Source: Roseobacter sp. (GTDB lineage: Bacteria > Pseudomonadota > Alphaproteobacteria > Rhodobacterales > Rhodobacteraceae). From it: 64,000 bases of DNA. Below are positions 9,021 to 18,061 of the stretch, piece by piece. The notes beneath the pieces are model-generated. The model had not been told where the DNA came from. It ran no database searches and was given only the letters and a program-made list of their open reading frames with translations. The translations under genes and the position numbers were made by a program. Location of the stretch: contig JAGXGZ010000009.1 in assembly GCA_024636495.1 (NCBI GenBank), positions 1 through 64,000 of the forward strand, given 5' to 3'. Each line of letters begins with the position of its first letter. The first letter of the stretch is position 1.

Positions 9021-10307
9021 TTGGAAACGGGGCGGCTGGTTTTGATTTTTGCCACGATCATCTTTACAATTGCCGTTCTGATCCCGTCGCTTCTGATTGT
9101 GCTTGGCGCGGGCAATTCCAACACCCAAAGCGTGATCGCCCTGTGTGCTGGGGCCTCGGCGTTTTCGCTCATGGCTGTTGCACTGTTTCTGGCCACCCGA
9201 CCAAAATTTGTCGAACGCGCGTTGGGCGGTTTGGATCAGCTTTACAAGGCACATAAATGGATTGGCATCTCGCTGTTGCCGCTGGTGTTGTTTCATAAAT
9301 TTGTCGGCATGGATCTTGAGGGGCAGATCGTGGCCTCGGGCCTTGCCAAGACGGCCGTCGACATCGCCAAGATCGCGTTTCTTGTGCTGGTGCCGCTTTT
9401 GGTACTGAGCTGGATCAAGAAACTGCCCCGCATGCGGCGCGATCTGATCCCCTATCACATCTGGCGGATTGCCCATAGATTAATGGGAATGGTTTTCATC
9501 GCACTCAGCTTGCATCAGCTTTTTGTTGCGGTGCCGTTCAACGCCAATTCAATCGCGGCCCAATATCTGAACTTGGCTGCGGTGATTGGCATTGTATCTT
9601 TTCTCTATACCCAGTTTTTCGCCCCCTTTCGGCCCCGCAAATTCACCGTCTCGCGGGTTGAAAAACATGCCGCGGCCACGATCATTGACGCGACCCCCAA
9701 GGGGCGCGGCTTTGCCAAGCTCAGATCGGGTGGTTTTGCGGTGATTTCCTTTGGAAAAAAGGGGTTGCGCGAACCGCACCCCTTTACGATTTCGCGGATC
9801 GGCGCGGATGGCAGCCTGCAATTTTCCATTCGTGCCCTTGGCGATTACACCGCCCGTCTGCGTGACGCCGTTGCCGTCGGTGACACCATGTCGATCGAGG
9901 CGGGGTATGGTAATTTTGACTATCAGCGCGGCGAGCAAACCCAGCTTTGGCTGGCGGGCGGCATCGGGATAACCCCGTTTTTGGCCTTTGCCGACAGCCT
10001 GACGGCGCAAAACACCCGTGACATCACATTGATCTATTGTGTTGGAAAACCACAAGAAGCCGTGGGGCTTGAGCGTCTGCAAGCCGCCCAATCACGCAGT
10101 GACCGGTTCCGGCTGCATCTGCATGTCAGCGCGCAGGACGGGCGCATGGACGCGGCCAAGCTGGTCGAGACAACACAGCTTGAGATGCCCCAAACCGGCT
10201 TTTGGTTTTGCGGCCCCGCACCGATGCGGAGATCCATCATCCAAGACCTGAAGACCATGGGCAAAGCGCCCTCTTCGGTCAATTTCGAAGAATTTGAGTT
10301 TAGATAG
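9021..10307 (+). CDS. NOX/ferric-reductase-like transmembrane flavocytochrome
   Basis: 428 residues; the start is uncertain (TTG 9021, no clear ribosome binding site, in-frame stop just upstream). Six hydrophobic helices lie in the first 200 residues. Four histidines, His78/His92 and His152/His165, have spacings of 14 and 13, the pattern of the bis-haem histidines of NADPH oxidases and ferric reductases. The cytoplasmic half has an FAD-binding motif HPFTIS (253-258), an NAD(P)-binding motif LAGGIGITPF (311-320) and FWFCGPAPM near the end. The predicted role is to move electrons from cytoplasmic NAD(P)H across the membrane. The acceptor could be oxygen, a metal, or the multihaem protein encoded ten bases downstream. 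Confidence 0.8.
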   Translation: METGRLVLIFATIIFTIAVLIPSLLIVLGAGNSNTQSVIALCAGASAFSLMAVALFLATRPKFVERALGGLDQLYKAHKWIGISLLPLVLFHKFVGMDLEGQIVASGLAKTAVDIAKIAFLVLVPLLVLSWIKKLPRMRRDLIPYHIWRIAHRLMGMVFIALSLHQLFVAVPFNANSIAAQYLNLAAVIGIVSFLYTQFFAPFRPRKFTVSRVEKHAAATIIDATPKGRGFAKLRSGGFAVISFGKKGLREPHPFTISRIGADGSLQFSIRALGDYTARLRDAVAVGDTMSIEAGYGNFDYQRGEQTQLWLAGGIGITPFLAFADSLTAQNTRDITLIYCVGKPQEAVGLERLQAAQSRSDRFRLHLHVSAQDGRMDAAKLVETTQLEMPQTGFWFCGPAPMRRSIIQDLKTMGKAPSSVNFEEFEFR

Positions 10308-10316
10308 GAGGCCAAG

Positions 10317-13300
10317 ATGCGCCAGAAATCCCTTTTTCTAGCGGCAGTTATGACAAGTGCCCTTGCGCCGTTCCATGTTGCTGCGACCGAAATTTACGAT
10401 CAAACCGCCTATGCTGATTATCAACCCGATCTGGCAAACGGGGCCGTGATCTTTGCCGCCGGGGGCTGCGCCACCTGCCATGGGGTCGACGGCGATGATA
10501 CGATCTTGGCCGGGGGCGAGGCCATTCAAACCAAATTCGGTGATCTTTACCCGCCCAACATCACCGCAGACCCGACCCATGGCATAGGTGCCTGGACAAA
10601 TGCCGATTTCCTGAATGCGGTGACCAAAGGTGTCTCTCCCGAGGGGCGGACCTATTTTGGGGCGGTGTTTCCTTTTGGGTCTTACGCGCGGATGACCCCC
10701 GAAGACGTGCTGGATTTGCGGGCGCATCTGGCGACACTTGCCCCCTCTGATACACGGTCGAAAGAGCATAATATCAGCTATCTTAGCCAAACGATCCTTG
10801 ATTTCTGGACCAGCGCGCGCGCCGATCTGACCCCGATGAACGATCCGCAAATGCAGCGCGGGCAATATCTGGTCGAGGCCGTGGGCCATTGCGCCGAATG
10901 CCATACGCCGCGCGACACCAGCCTAGGGTTCAAATACGAGATCGACACCGCGCGCGCCTATCAGGGCGAAGTTGGATTATTGGGCGATTACGCGCCCGAT
11001 ATCTCGGCCGAGCGGCTAAAGGTTTTCGGGGCTGAGGCCTTTGTTGTTGGTGCCATGGCCGAGGCGCGCAAGCTGAACGGCAAACCGATGGCGGCAAAAT
11101 CCATGCGCCGGATTGCCCGTTTAACCCACCAGCTGGACGCATCTGACCGTGCCGCGATGTATGCCTATCTTACGGGGGAACCCGTGGATGCATCGCAATT
11201 TGCGCAAACCGCGCCGGTTCAGATCGCACAGGCCGACACGGGGCTTGCCACCGATGCCGTCGCGGGCAGCCAAGAAGGCGACGGGCTGGTTGATCTGACC
11301 CAAGCGAAATCGCTTGTCTCGCGCATTGGCGCCTATTGCGAGGCGCAATCGCCTACCGCCGTTGACGCCGTTGCCGCCGTGACCCCGCCCGCGCAATCGC
11401 GCCCAAGCGGTGCCAGCCCGCAACTGACCGCACAGGCGGATCAGGTCATCGAAACCTATTGCCGGTCCTGTCACGCACCGGGCAAAACCTATGGCGCGGT
11501 CTTTCCGACGGGGGATATCGCGGACATGCCGTTTGACAAACGGATCGTGATCCCCGGCAATGCCGAAGCCTCGCCTTTATACGAATCCATTGCCTCGAAC
11601 CGCATGCCCTTGGGGCAGAAAATGAACGCCCAAGAGGTTGATGTGCTCAAACGCTGGATTGACGGGCTTGGTGCGGTTGCACCTGCCCCGATCACTGTGG
11701 CAGCCGTGGCCGCCCCTGCACCGAATACCACGATCGACATGCCGCTCTTTGCGGGGGGCACGCGCAATGAACGCATGCTGGCGATTGTGGCCGATATTTC
11801 CGCAATCGATGAACGCGACCGCGCTTTTTATCGCTACTTTAGCTTTGCCAATACACCACTGGCCGCGGTTGATTGCGACGTCACGGGTGCCAAGCGGAAC
11901 CCGGTTTTCTATCTTCATGCGGCGTTCAACAAATTCGTCAACTCGGTCTCGACCGGGCCGCGAGTTGTGCCCATCACCCCGCTTGAGGGCACCGAGGGCG
12001 CGATTGTGCGCGTTGATATGCGCGACTACGGCTGGACCCCTGAAATCTGGAACGCGATCTCGACCGGGGTTTATACCGATACGGCCCGCCGCTCTGATTT
12101 TACGCAAGCCGCGTGGGATGATCTGGCGGTGACCTACCCTTACGGGATTGATCCGCGCACCGATCCCTTACTGGGGATTGTCGCACAGGCCACGGATGCC
12201 GCCGTGCCGATCATGCGCGCCGATTGGTTTACCCATTTCGGATCAGAGGCCCCTTATTACGACATGTTCCTCGGGCTGACCTCCCAGATCAAGGATTTGG
12301 AAACCCGCATCGGCCTTGATGTAGACCGCGAAATCCAAGCGCGCCGTGTGATCCGCGCCGCCATGCTGCCCGGTGCATCGGGCGTCTCTGATCACAACCG
12401 GATGCTGGAACGGTTCGATTTGCCGCGCGGCGGGTATTACTGGAAATCTTATGACTTTGCCGGGGATGACGGGCGCCAATCCTTGACGCTGCACCCCGAC
12501 GGACCCGAGGGCATGTCGCGCACCGCATCGGGCACCGAGGCCTTTGAACATGATGGCGGCGAGATGATCTTTTCCTTGGCCAATGGGTTGCAGGGCTATT
12601 ACCTGTCGACCAACAAGGGGGACCGTTTGTTGGTCGGGCCTGCGTCGATTGTTTCGTTCCGCACCAAACCCATCGGCAAGGGCGTCGAGATCGAAAATGC
12701 CCGGTCCTGTTTTGACTGCCATGCCAATGGCATGATCGCCAAACAAGACCAGCTGCGCGATGTTTTGATGTCATCGCAGCGCTATGGCCGCGATGAAATG
12801 AACACGTTGTTGGACATGTATGTCGAAAATGAAACGCTCAGCGAGGTTTACAAGACCGACAGTCAGGCGTTTCTGACCGCGCTGTCCCAGCTGAACGCGA
12901 CGGAAAAATCCCCGACCGGACGGCTGACCAGCCTCGCGGCACCTGCAAGTGTGGGGGGTGGGGAAATCTTTACCTATCTGGCGGATCAGCATTTTAACGC
13001 AATCGATCTGAACGGGCTGGCCCGCGAATTCCATCTGGATGTCGATACGTTGCGCGCCCGTGCTGGCCGTTTGGGCGACCCGCGTTTGACCGTTGTGCTG
13101 GCCGATTGGTTGGGGCGCTTGGACGGTGGGGCCAAAATCCACCGCTCCGAGATCGAAACCTACTACCCCGAGATGCTGCCCCGCCTGACCGACCTGCGCG
13201 CCTATCGCTATGACGGTGGCACGGTTGCAGCAGCACAACCCGACCAAAGCTTTGCCGCCAGTCTGGAACAGGCAGTGGGCCAAGCGGTGGCAAAATCGCA

Positions 13301-13799
13301 AACCCCTTATGCTGCCGCAGAAACAGCACCATTGGCCTATGACCCAACCCCGAGCCGCCCCCAAGATCCCCTGACCCTTGCGCTCTCGGTTCCGGCAACC
13401 ACGGTGTATGTCAACGATCTGCTGGAATTCGACGTGCGGGCAAACAAGCGCTGTGAATTGCAGATTTTCTATGTCGAAGCGGCCAAAAACATCGAAGAGC
13501 TGCCTCAGGCAATCCTCGGGCCGCAGTTTCTTGAGGCTGGAGAGCAACGCCGCATCCCCTACCAGCAGTCAGGCCTGCAAATCCGCTTTGACAGCCCCGG
13601 CACCGGCGAGACGATGCTGGCCTTTTGCCGCGAAGGCGGGCTGGCAGGGCAACGCATGGATCAGGCAGAAGTGCTGCGCTATGCCCAAGAGCGGTCGCTG
13701 CCCCTGACACGCGGCATATCAATCGAAGCCGCCGCACAGGTTGCCCAAGACAATGGCGCAAGTGCAACCAATCACGTTACCTTTAACGTTTTGAAATAG
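10317..13799 (+). CDS. Large exported tetrahaem cytochrome c-like protein
   Basis: 1160 residues. A near-perfect AGGAGG overlaps the end of the flavocytochrome gene, giving tight coupling. After a signal peptide (to about residue 23) come two cytochrome c domains with CATCH (51-55) and CAECH (192-196), a third with CRSCH (382-386), and a lone CFDCH (798-802). Residues about 475-800 are a domain I do not recognise (RVDMRDYGWTPEIW). The last ~140 residues resemble DUF4384 (VYVNDLLEFDVRANKRCELQIFYVE), the type of domain also seen on the caspase-like proteins here. It probably receives electrons from the flavocytochrome or senses redox state. The fusion of haem domains with a caspase-associated tail is unusual. 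Confidence 0.75.
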   Translation: MRQKSLFLAAVMTSALAPFHVAATEIYDQTAYADYQPDLANGAVIFAAGGCATCHGVDGDDTILAGGEAIQTKFGDLYPPNITADPTHGIGAWTNADFLNAVTKGVSPEGRTYFGAVFPFGSYARMTPEDVLDLRAHLATLAPSDTRSKEHNISYLSQTILDFWTSARADLTPMNDPQMQRGQYLVEAVGHCAECHTPRDTSLGFKYEIDTARAYQGEVGLLGDYAPDISAERLKVFGAEAFVVGAMAEARKLNGKPMAAKSMRRIARLTHQLDASDRAAMYAYLTGEPVDASQFAQTAPVQIAQADTGLATDAVAGSQEGDGLVDLTQAKSLVSRIGAYCEAQSPTAVDAVAAVTPPAQSRPSGASPQLTAQADQVIETYCRSCHAPGKTYGAVFPTGDIADMPFDKRIVIPGNAEASPLYESIASNRMPLGQKMNAQEVDVLKRWIDGLGAVAPAPITVAAVAAPAPNTTIDMPLFAGGTRNERMLAIVADISAIDERDRAFYRYFSFANTPLAAVDCDVTGAKRNPVFYLHAAFNKFVNSVSTGPRVVPITPLEGTEGAIVRVDMRDYGWTPEIWNAISTGVYTDTARRSDFTQAAWDDLAVTYPYGIDPRTDPLLGIVAQATDAAVPIMRADWFTHFGSEAPYYDMFLGLTSQIKDLETRIGLDVDREIQARRVIRAAMLPGASGVSDHNRMLERFDLPRGGYYWKSYDFAGDDGRQSLTLHPDGPEGMSRTASGTEAFEHDGGEMIFSLANGLQGYYLSTNKGDRLLVGPASIVSFRTKPIGKGVEIENARSCFDCHANGMIAKQDQLRDVLMSSQRYGRDEMNTLLDMYVENETLSEVYKTDSQAFLTALSQLNATEKSPTGRLTSLAAPASVGGGEIFTYLADQHFNAIDLNGLAREFHLDVDTLRARAGRLGDPRLTVVLADWLGRLDGGAKIHRSEIETYYPEMLPRLTDLRAYRYDGGTVAAAQPDQSFAASLEQAVGQAVAKSQTPYAAAETAPLAYDPTPSRPQDPLTLALSVPATTVYVNDLLEFDVRANKRCELQIFYVEAAKNIEELPQAILGPQFLEAGEQRRIPYQQSGLQIRFDSPGTGETMLAFCREGGLAGQRMDQAEVLRYAQERSLPLTRGISIEAAAQVAQDNGASATNHVTFNVLK

Positions 13800-13808
13800 T
13801 GGTTTAAA

Positions 13809-14828
13809 ATGAAACGGACACCTAGCCCAATCATTGCCCTTGCCTTGGTGCTTTGGCCCGCAGGTGGTTTTGCCGCCACCTGCCAAGACGCCTTGGCGCA
13901 GTTGAAAACCCAGATCGGCATGGGCACCCTGCCCGCGCTTGTGGATGCCGTGGGCCAGATAAAGGGCGCCGGATGCAACCGCCCCACCGAAAGCGCCGCA
14001 TTGACCCAAGCCTCTGCCGCCATAGCCGGGATTGCCCAACGGCAGATGGGCGCAGGTGATCTGCCCCAAGCCGAGCAAACCTTGGCCCAAGCACCAACAC
14101 TGCATTGGGCCATTCAGGCCGTGCGCGGCGATCTGGCTGCCAAACGCGGGGACCGCACACAAGCTGCACAGATGTACGGCGCCGCCCTCGACACGATCAC
14201 CGATCCGACGCTCACCCCCCCTGATGCGCGGCTGGTCCCCGTGGCCAAGCGGATTTCGCAACTGGCCCAAGAGAACATGATGCTGTCGGGCACCATGGCG
14301 TCCAGCGTCACCCGCGGCGGGCAAGCATCCGGTGTGCTGAAATCTGCGATGCGCGGCATTCAGATCGAAAAGGCCGGCACCGCCCCCAAACCCGATCCCG
14401 CCGTGGCCCCCAAGGCGGATATTTACGCCAACGCACCCAAAGAAACCTATGCGGTCGCGGATGCGGTCGCCGCGTCCGTCGAAACGGTATATCTGCCGAT
14501 CCGTTTCGCATTCGGCTCTGACCAGATCGACGGGGATGGACGGCGCGAGGCCGAAACTCTTGCCAGTTTTCTGCGCTCAAACAATGTCTACCGTCTGACG
14601 GTTGTAGGCCACACCGATGAAATCGGATCGGAGGCGTCAAATCTGGATCTGTCGCTGCGCCGCGCGCAAACCGTCAAACACTTCTTAGAAGCGAAAGGCG
14701 TTCAGGCCTATATCGCCGTCGCGGGAAAAGGCGAAAGCGAGCCGCCGGTTTTGGCTGATTACACGATCTATTCCGACGAAGAACGGCGCAAGATCGCGCG
14801 CCGGGTCGAGCTGGTTTTGCATGAGTAA
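13809..14828 (+). CDS. Secreted OmpA-domain protein with helical N-terminal region
   Basis: 339 residues with a signal peptide ending near residue 22 (PAGGFAA). Residues 23-180 are alanine- and glutamine-rich and look like helical repeats. Residues about 225-339 are an OmpA C-terminal domain: IRFAFGSDQIDGDGRREAE, VVGHTDEIGSEASNLDLSLRRA and a final RRVELVLHE. The expected role is peptidoglycan anchoring or a scaffold in the periplasm. It starts nine bases after the tetrahaem gene, and its last codons overlap the ATG of the caspase gene at 14821 by eight bases, so expression is coupled. It is the second OmpA-domain protein in the block. Confidence 0.8.
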   Translation: MKRTPSPIIALALVLWPAGGFAATCQDALAQLKTQIGMGTLPALVDAVGQIKGAGCNRPTESAALTQASAAIAGIAQRQMGAGDLPQAEQTLAQAPTLHWAIQAVRGDLAAKRGDRTQAAQMYGAALDTITDPTLTPPDARLVPVAKRISQLAQENMMLSGTMASSVTRGGQASGVLKSAMRGIQIEKAGTAPKPDPAVAPKADIYANAPKETYAVADAVAASVETVYLPIRFAFGSDQIDGDGRREAETLASFLRSNNVYRLTVVGHTDEIGSEASNLDLSLRRAQTVKHFLEAKGVQAYIAVAGKGESEPPVLADYTIYSDEERRKIARRVELVLHE

Positions 14829-16398
14829 TCTGCTGATCCCCCGCTGCTTGGCCGCTGTGGTCGGCTGTTTATGCGCCCTGCCCGTTGCGGCGGCGCAATT
14901 CGGGATGGTCGTGGGGGTTGATGACTATTTGCATTTCCAGCCCTTTCCGGCCCCGCCCGGCGAATTATCCGACCTCGAAGGCGCGGTAAATGACGCGCAA
15001 CTGATCGCAAACTCCATGCGTAGCGCAGGCATTGACTTGCCTGACAGCCGCGTATTGATCGATGATCAGGCGACGGTGTCCAACTTTTTGGCCAGATGGG
15101 CGGAAATGACCGCCCAAGCCACCGCCGGAGACACGATTATCGTGAGCTTTTCAGGCCATGGCGGCCAGGAAAAAGAGGTCTCGGAACCCTTCGATGAAAC
15201 CTCGGACGGGTTGGACGAGACGATCATGTTTCACGAATTTGACCCTCAGAACAGCCGGATTGGCCGGTTGTCCGATGACCAGCTGCACGCTCTGCTTTCG
15301 CAATCGGCTGCGTTTAATATCATCTGGGTCATGGACAGCTGCCATTCCGCTGGCCTTACGCGGAACGTGAAAACATCGCATATGGGTCTGACCAGAAGCG
15401 GCGGTGTCTGGGACATCCCCGTTGATCCTATCGAGACCGAAATCCAGCCCTCGGCGGACGGTGGCGACACCGGTGAATTGCCACATGTGACCCAAATTCT
15501 GGCCACCGCATCCGAAGACCGTTTGGTCACCGAAACCCGCTTTGACGGCAAGGCCCATGGTGCGCTGTCGTGGTTTTTTGCCCAAGCGTTGGACGGGGCG
15601 GCAGATATGAACCAAGACGGGATCATCACCCGAAGCGAGCTGTCCGGTTTCTTGCAAGACCGTGTGTTCGACCACATGAACCAAACCCAGCAACCCCGCA
15701 TCCTGCCCCGTGGCGACAGCACGCAGGCCTTTTCGATCGGCGCAATCGCCCCGCCACCCGCGCCCCAAGACCTAAGTCGCAAATTGCCCATTCGCATCAT
15801 CGGGGCACCGCCGCCCGGTTTGATCGACAACAGCTTTGTCGCGGTGCAAAGCAATGCGGTGTTAACCTTTGAACAACATGCCTTTGGCTGGGATGTGTTG
15901 AACCACACCGGCGACCGGATCACGACGATCCAAGGCGATGCAGACCGCATGATCGCCGGTGCCCGCGCCTTGCAAAGCATCCGCGCCTCCAAGCGCCCCG
16001 CTGTGGCAAATGTGAATATTGAAACCGCTCAAAGCAGTACCGCCCACCGAGTGGGCGAAATCGTCGGCTTTACCTTTTCCCCGCCCCAGCCCGACATGGG
16101 GTTTTTGACTTTGTTCAACATCGCCTCGGATGGGGCCTTGCAATATTTGCATCCCTTGCGCGAAAGTCAGAACGTCGACGTGGGCACGCAGGGGTTTCCT
16201 GTCAGATTTCGGGTGGCACCACCTGTGGGTGCGGATCAGCTGGTGGCGGTTTTTTGCACACGCCCGCCGCTTGATCTGCAAGCCCTGCTGCGAGAGCTGA
16301 ACACTAAAACAGCCCCCCAAGACACCCGTTTGTCTTTGGCCCTTAGCCAAGGTGAATGCCAGACCGGTCTGACCGGCCTGTTCACCCGAGAGGATTAA
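14821..16398 (+). CDS. Secreted caspase-fold peptidase with EF-hand-like loop, paralogue B
   Basis: 525 residues with a signal peptide ending near residue 26 (PVAAA). The caspase domain has His113 in SFSGHGG and Cys174 in VMDSCHSAG. This is the classical metacaspase-like form and differs from the DACRDNPF form of the other three paralogues. A sequence DMNQDGIITRSE (262-273) matches a calcium-binding EF-hand loop. Residues about 320-525 include a DUF4384-like beta-sandwich (VGEIVGFTFSPPQ, FLTLFNIASDGALQYLHPL). The gene overlaps the OmpA gene upstream and ends two bases before the next caspase gene, so it belongs to the same operon. Calcium activation, known for metacaspases, is a possibility only. 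Confidence 0.8.
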   Translation: MSNLLIPRCLAAVVGCLCALPVAAAQFGMVVGVDDYLHFQPFPAPPGELSDLEGAVNDAQLIANSMRSAGIDLPDSRVLIDDQATVSNFLARWAEMTAQATAGDTIIVSFSGHGGQEKEVSEPFDETSDGLDETIMFHEFDPQNSRIGRLSDDQLHALLSQSAAFNIIWVMDSCHSAGLTRNVKTSHMGLTRSGGVWDIPVDPIETEIQPSADGGDTGELPHVTQILATASEDRLVTETRFDGKAHGALSWFFAQALDGAADMNQDGIITRSELSGFLQDRVFDHMNQTQQPRILPRGDSTQAFSIGAIAPPPAPQDLSRKLPIRIIGAPPPGLIDNSFVAVQSNAVLTFEQHAFGWDVLNHTGDRITTIQGDADRMIAGARALQSIRASKRPAVANVNIETAQSSTAHRVGEIVGFTFSPPQPDMGFLTLFNIASDGALQYLHPLRESQNVDVGTQGFPVRFRVAPPVGADQLVAVFCTRPPLDLQALLRELNTKTAPQDTRLSLALSQGECQTGLTGLFTRED

Positions 16399-16400
16399 GT

Positions 16401-18029
16401 ATGCTGCGTATCGCCCTGATTTTTATTATTTTTATTGGTGAAAACCCGGCTTTGGCAGAACGCAGAGTGGCCATGGTGATTGGCGATTCCGACTATCAGC
16501 ACGCCACCCGCCTGCCCAATCCGCAAAACGACGCCAAAGCGATCAGCGCCAAATTAACCACGCTTGGCTTTGACGTGTTCTTGCATGAAAACCTCGGCGG
16601 GCAGGATTTTCGCATTGCACTGGGCGCTTTCGCCGAAGAAGCCCTGCGCGCCGATCTGGCGGTGGTGTTTTATGCGGGCCATGGCATCGAAATGGGCGGG
16701 CGCAACTATCTTATTCCCATTGATGCCAAAATGACGAGCGAGGCCACCGCCCAGTTCGAGGCCCTGTCGCTCGACAGTGTGCTGACGACGGTGCGCAATG
16801 CGGGCAAGCTGGGGTTGATCATGCTGGACGCCTGCCGCGACAATCCCTTTGCCAATACGATGACCCGCAAGAACGGCACCCGCGCTGTTTCACGCGGGCT
16901 GGCCCCAGTATCTTTGGACGGCGAAGCAGGCACATTGGTCAGCTTTGCAGCACAGGCGGGCGATACCGCAGATGACGGCACCGGCATGCACAGCCCCTAT
17001 ACCGAAGCACTGCTTGAGCTGCTTGATCAACCCGGTCTTGAGGTCGGCGCGTTGTTTCAACGGGTGACCAAAGTCGTCAAGGACAAGACAGGCGGGCGTC
17101 AAAAGCCGATGTACCGTATCCAACCACCCAACGACCTTGTGTATCTGGTGCCCCGTGGCAGGAGCCCAGAGCCGCTACTTGCTTCCGATGTGCTGACAGC
17201 ATCGGTCGAGATCGACCCGCTCACAGTTTTTTTGAACGCTGTGCAGAGCGCGCAGCGCGCACCGCTAGAAGATTTCATTGCGCGCTTTCCCACCCACGCT
17301 AAAACAACTGATGCCAAAAAGCTGTTGCTTAACATAGTCGAGCAAGAATTTTGGGTCACCACCCAGAGCCAAGATACAGTCCACGGCTATGAAACTTATC
17401 TGCTCGCGTTCTCTGACGGACGATTTGTGGAACAAGCCCACGCGCGCAAACAAGCACTTCAGCTGGTAGCAGCACCGAAACCGCAGCCTGTCCAAACGTC
17501 TGCAAATGCTCCGTCTCCGGTCCCCACGGTCAGTCCGAGCTTTGACTGCGCGCGCGCTTCAACGCTGGTAGAGCGCGCGATTTGCGACGATATCGAGCTC
17601 GCCCGTCAAGACCGCAGCTTGGCTAACGCCTTTGGTGCTGCGAAATCGAATATCCCCACTTCGCAACAGCGTTTTTGGGTCAAACTTCGTGATGCGACAT
17701 GCCCTTCTGGACGGGTGCACTGCATTTCAATTGTGACCCAAGAGAGAATAAATGCATTGGCTACGGGGCACGGGCAAAACACTCAAAGCCCCAGCTATAA
17801 CTGCACCCGTGCCAGAACTGCGGTCGAGATCAGCATCTGCAAACATGGGCCTTTAGCACTACAGGACCACGAACTGGTTCGATTTTATAAGAACGCCGAA
17901 AACCGCAGCGGGATCAGCCAGCGCAGCTGGATCGAAACCCGCGAGCGAAAATGTGGGTCTGCCAGCCGCGACGCCACCGCCCTCTGCATCGCACAAAGCA
18001 CTGCTGAACGCATTGACTTGGGACGATAA
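16401..18029 (+). CDS. Secreted caspase-fold peptidase with two LprI-like domains, paralogue C
   Basis: 542 residues. ATG 16401 is preceded by GAGG at good spacing; an earlier in-frame start lies inside the upstream gene and is unlikely. A short signal peptide ends ALAE. The caspase domain has His94 in FYAGHGIEMGG and Cys145 in MLDACRDNPF. A linker carries a helical segment (residues ~270-370). The C-terminus has two cysteine-containing repeats, SFDCARASTLVERAICDD and NCTRARTAVEISICKHG, each followed by a W..LRD/ETRER stretch and a second Cys pair. This matches LprI-type domains, a family that includes a lysozyme inhibitor. The first ~375 residues are nearly identical to the next gene, pointing to tandem duplication. 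Confidence 0.8.
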   Translation: MLRIALIFIIFIGENPALAERRVAMVIGDSDYQHATRLPNPQNDAKAISAKLTTLGFDVFLHENLGGQDFRIALGAFAEEALRADLAVVFYAGHGIEMGGRNYLIPIDAKMTSEATAQFEALSLDSVLTTVRNAGKLGLIMLDACRDNPFANTMTRKNGTRAVSRGLAPVSLDGEAGTLVSFAAQAGDTADDGTGMHSPYTEALLELLDQPGLEVGALFQRVTKVVKDKTGGRQKPMYRIQPPNDLVYLVPRGRSPEPLLASDVLTASVEIDPLTVFLNAVQSAQRAPLEDFIARFPTHAKTTDAKKLLLNIVEQEFWVTTQSQDTVHGYETYLLAFSDGRFVEQAHARKQALQLVAAPKPQPVQTSANAPSPVPTVSPSFDCARASTLVERAICDDIELARQDRSLANAFGAAKSNIPTSQQRFWVKLRDATCPSGRVHCISIVTQERINALATGHGQNTQSPSYNCTRARTAVEISICKHGPLALQDHELVRFYKNAENRSGISQRSWIETRERKCGSASRDATALCIAQSTAERIDLGR

Positions 18030-18061
18030 TACGTCCGTAACAACACCCAAGAGGTATCCAT

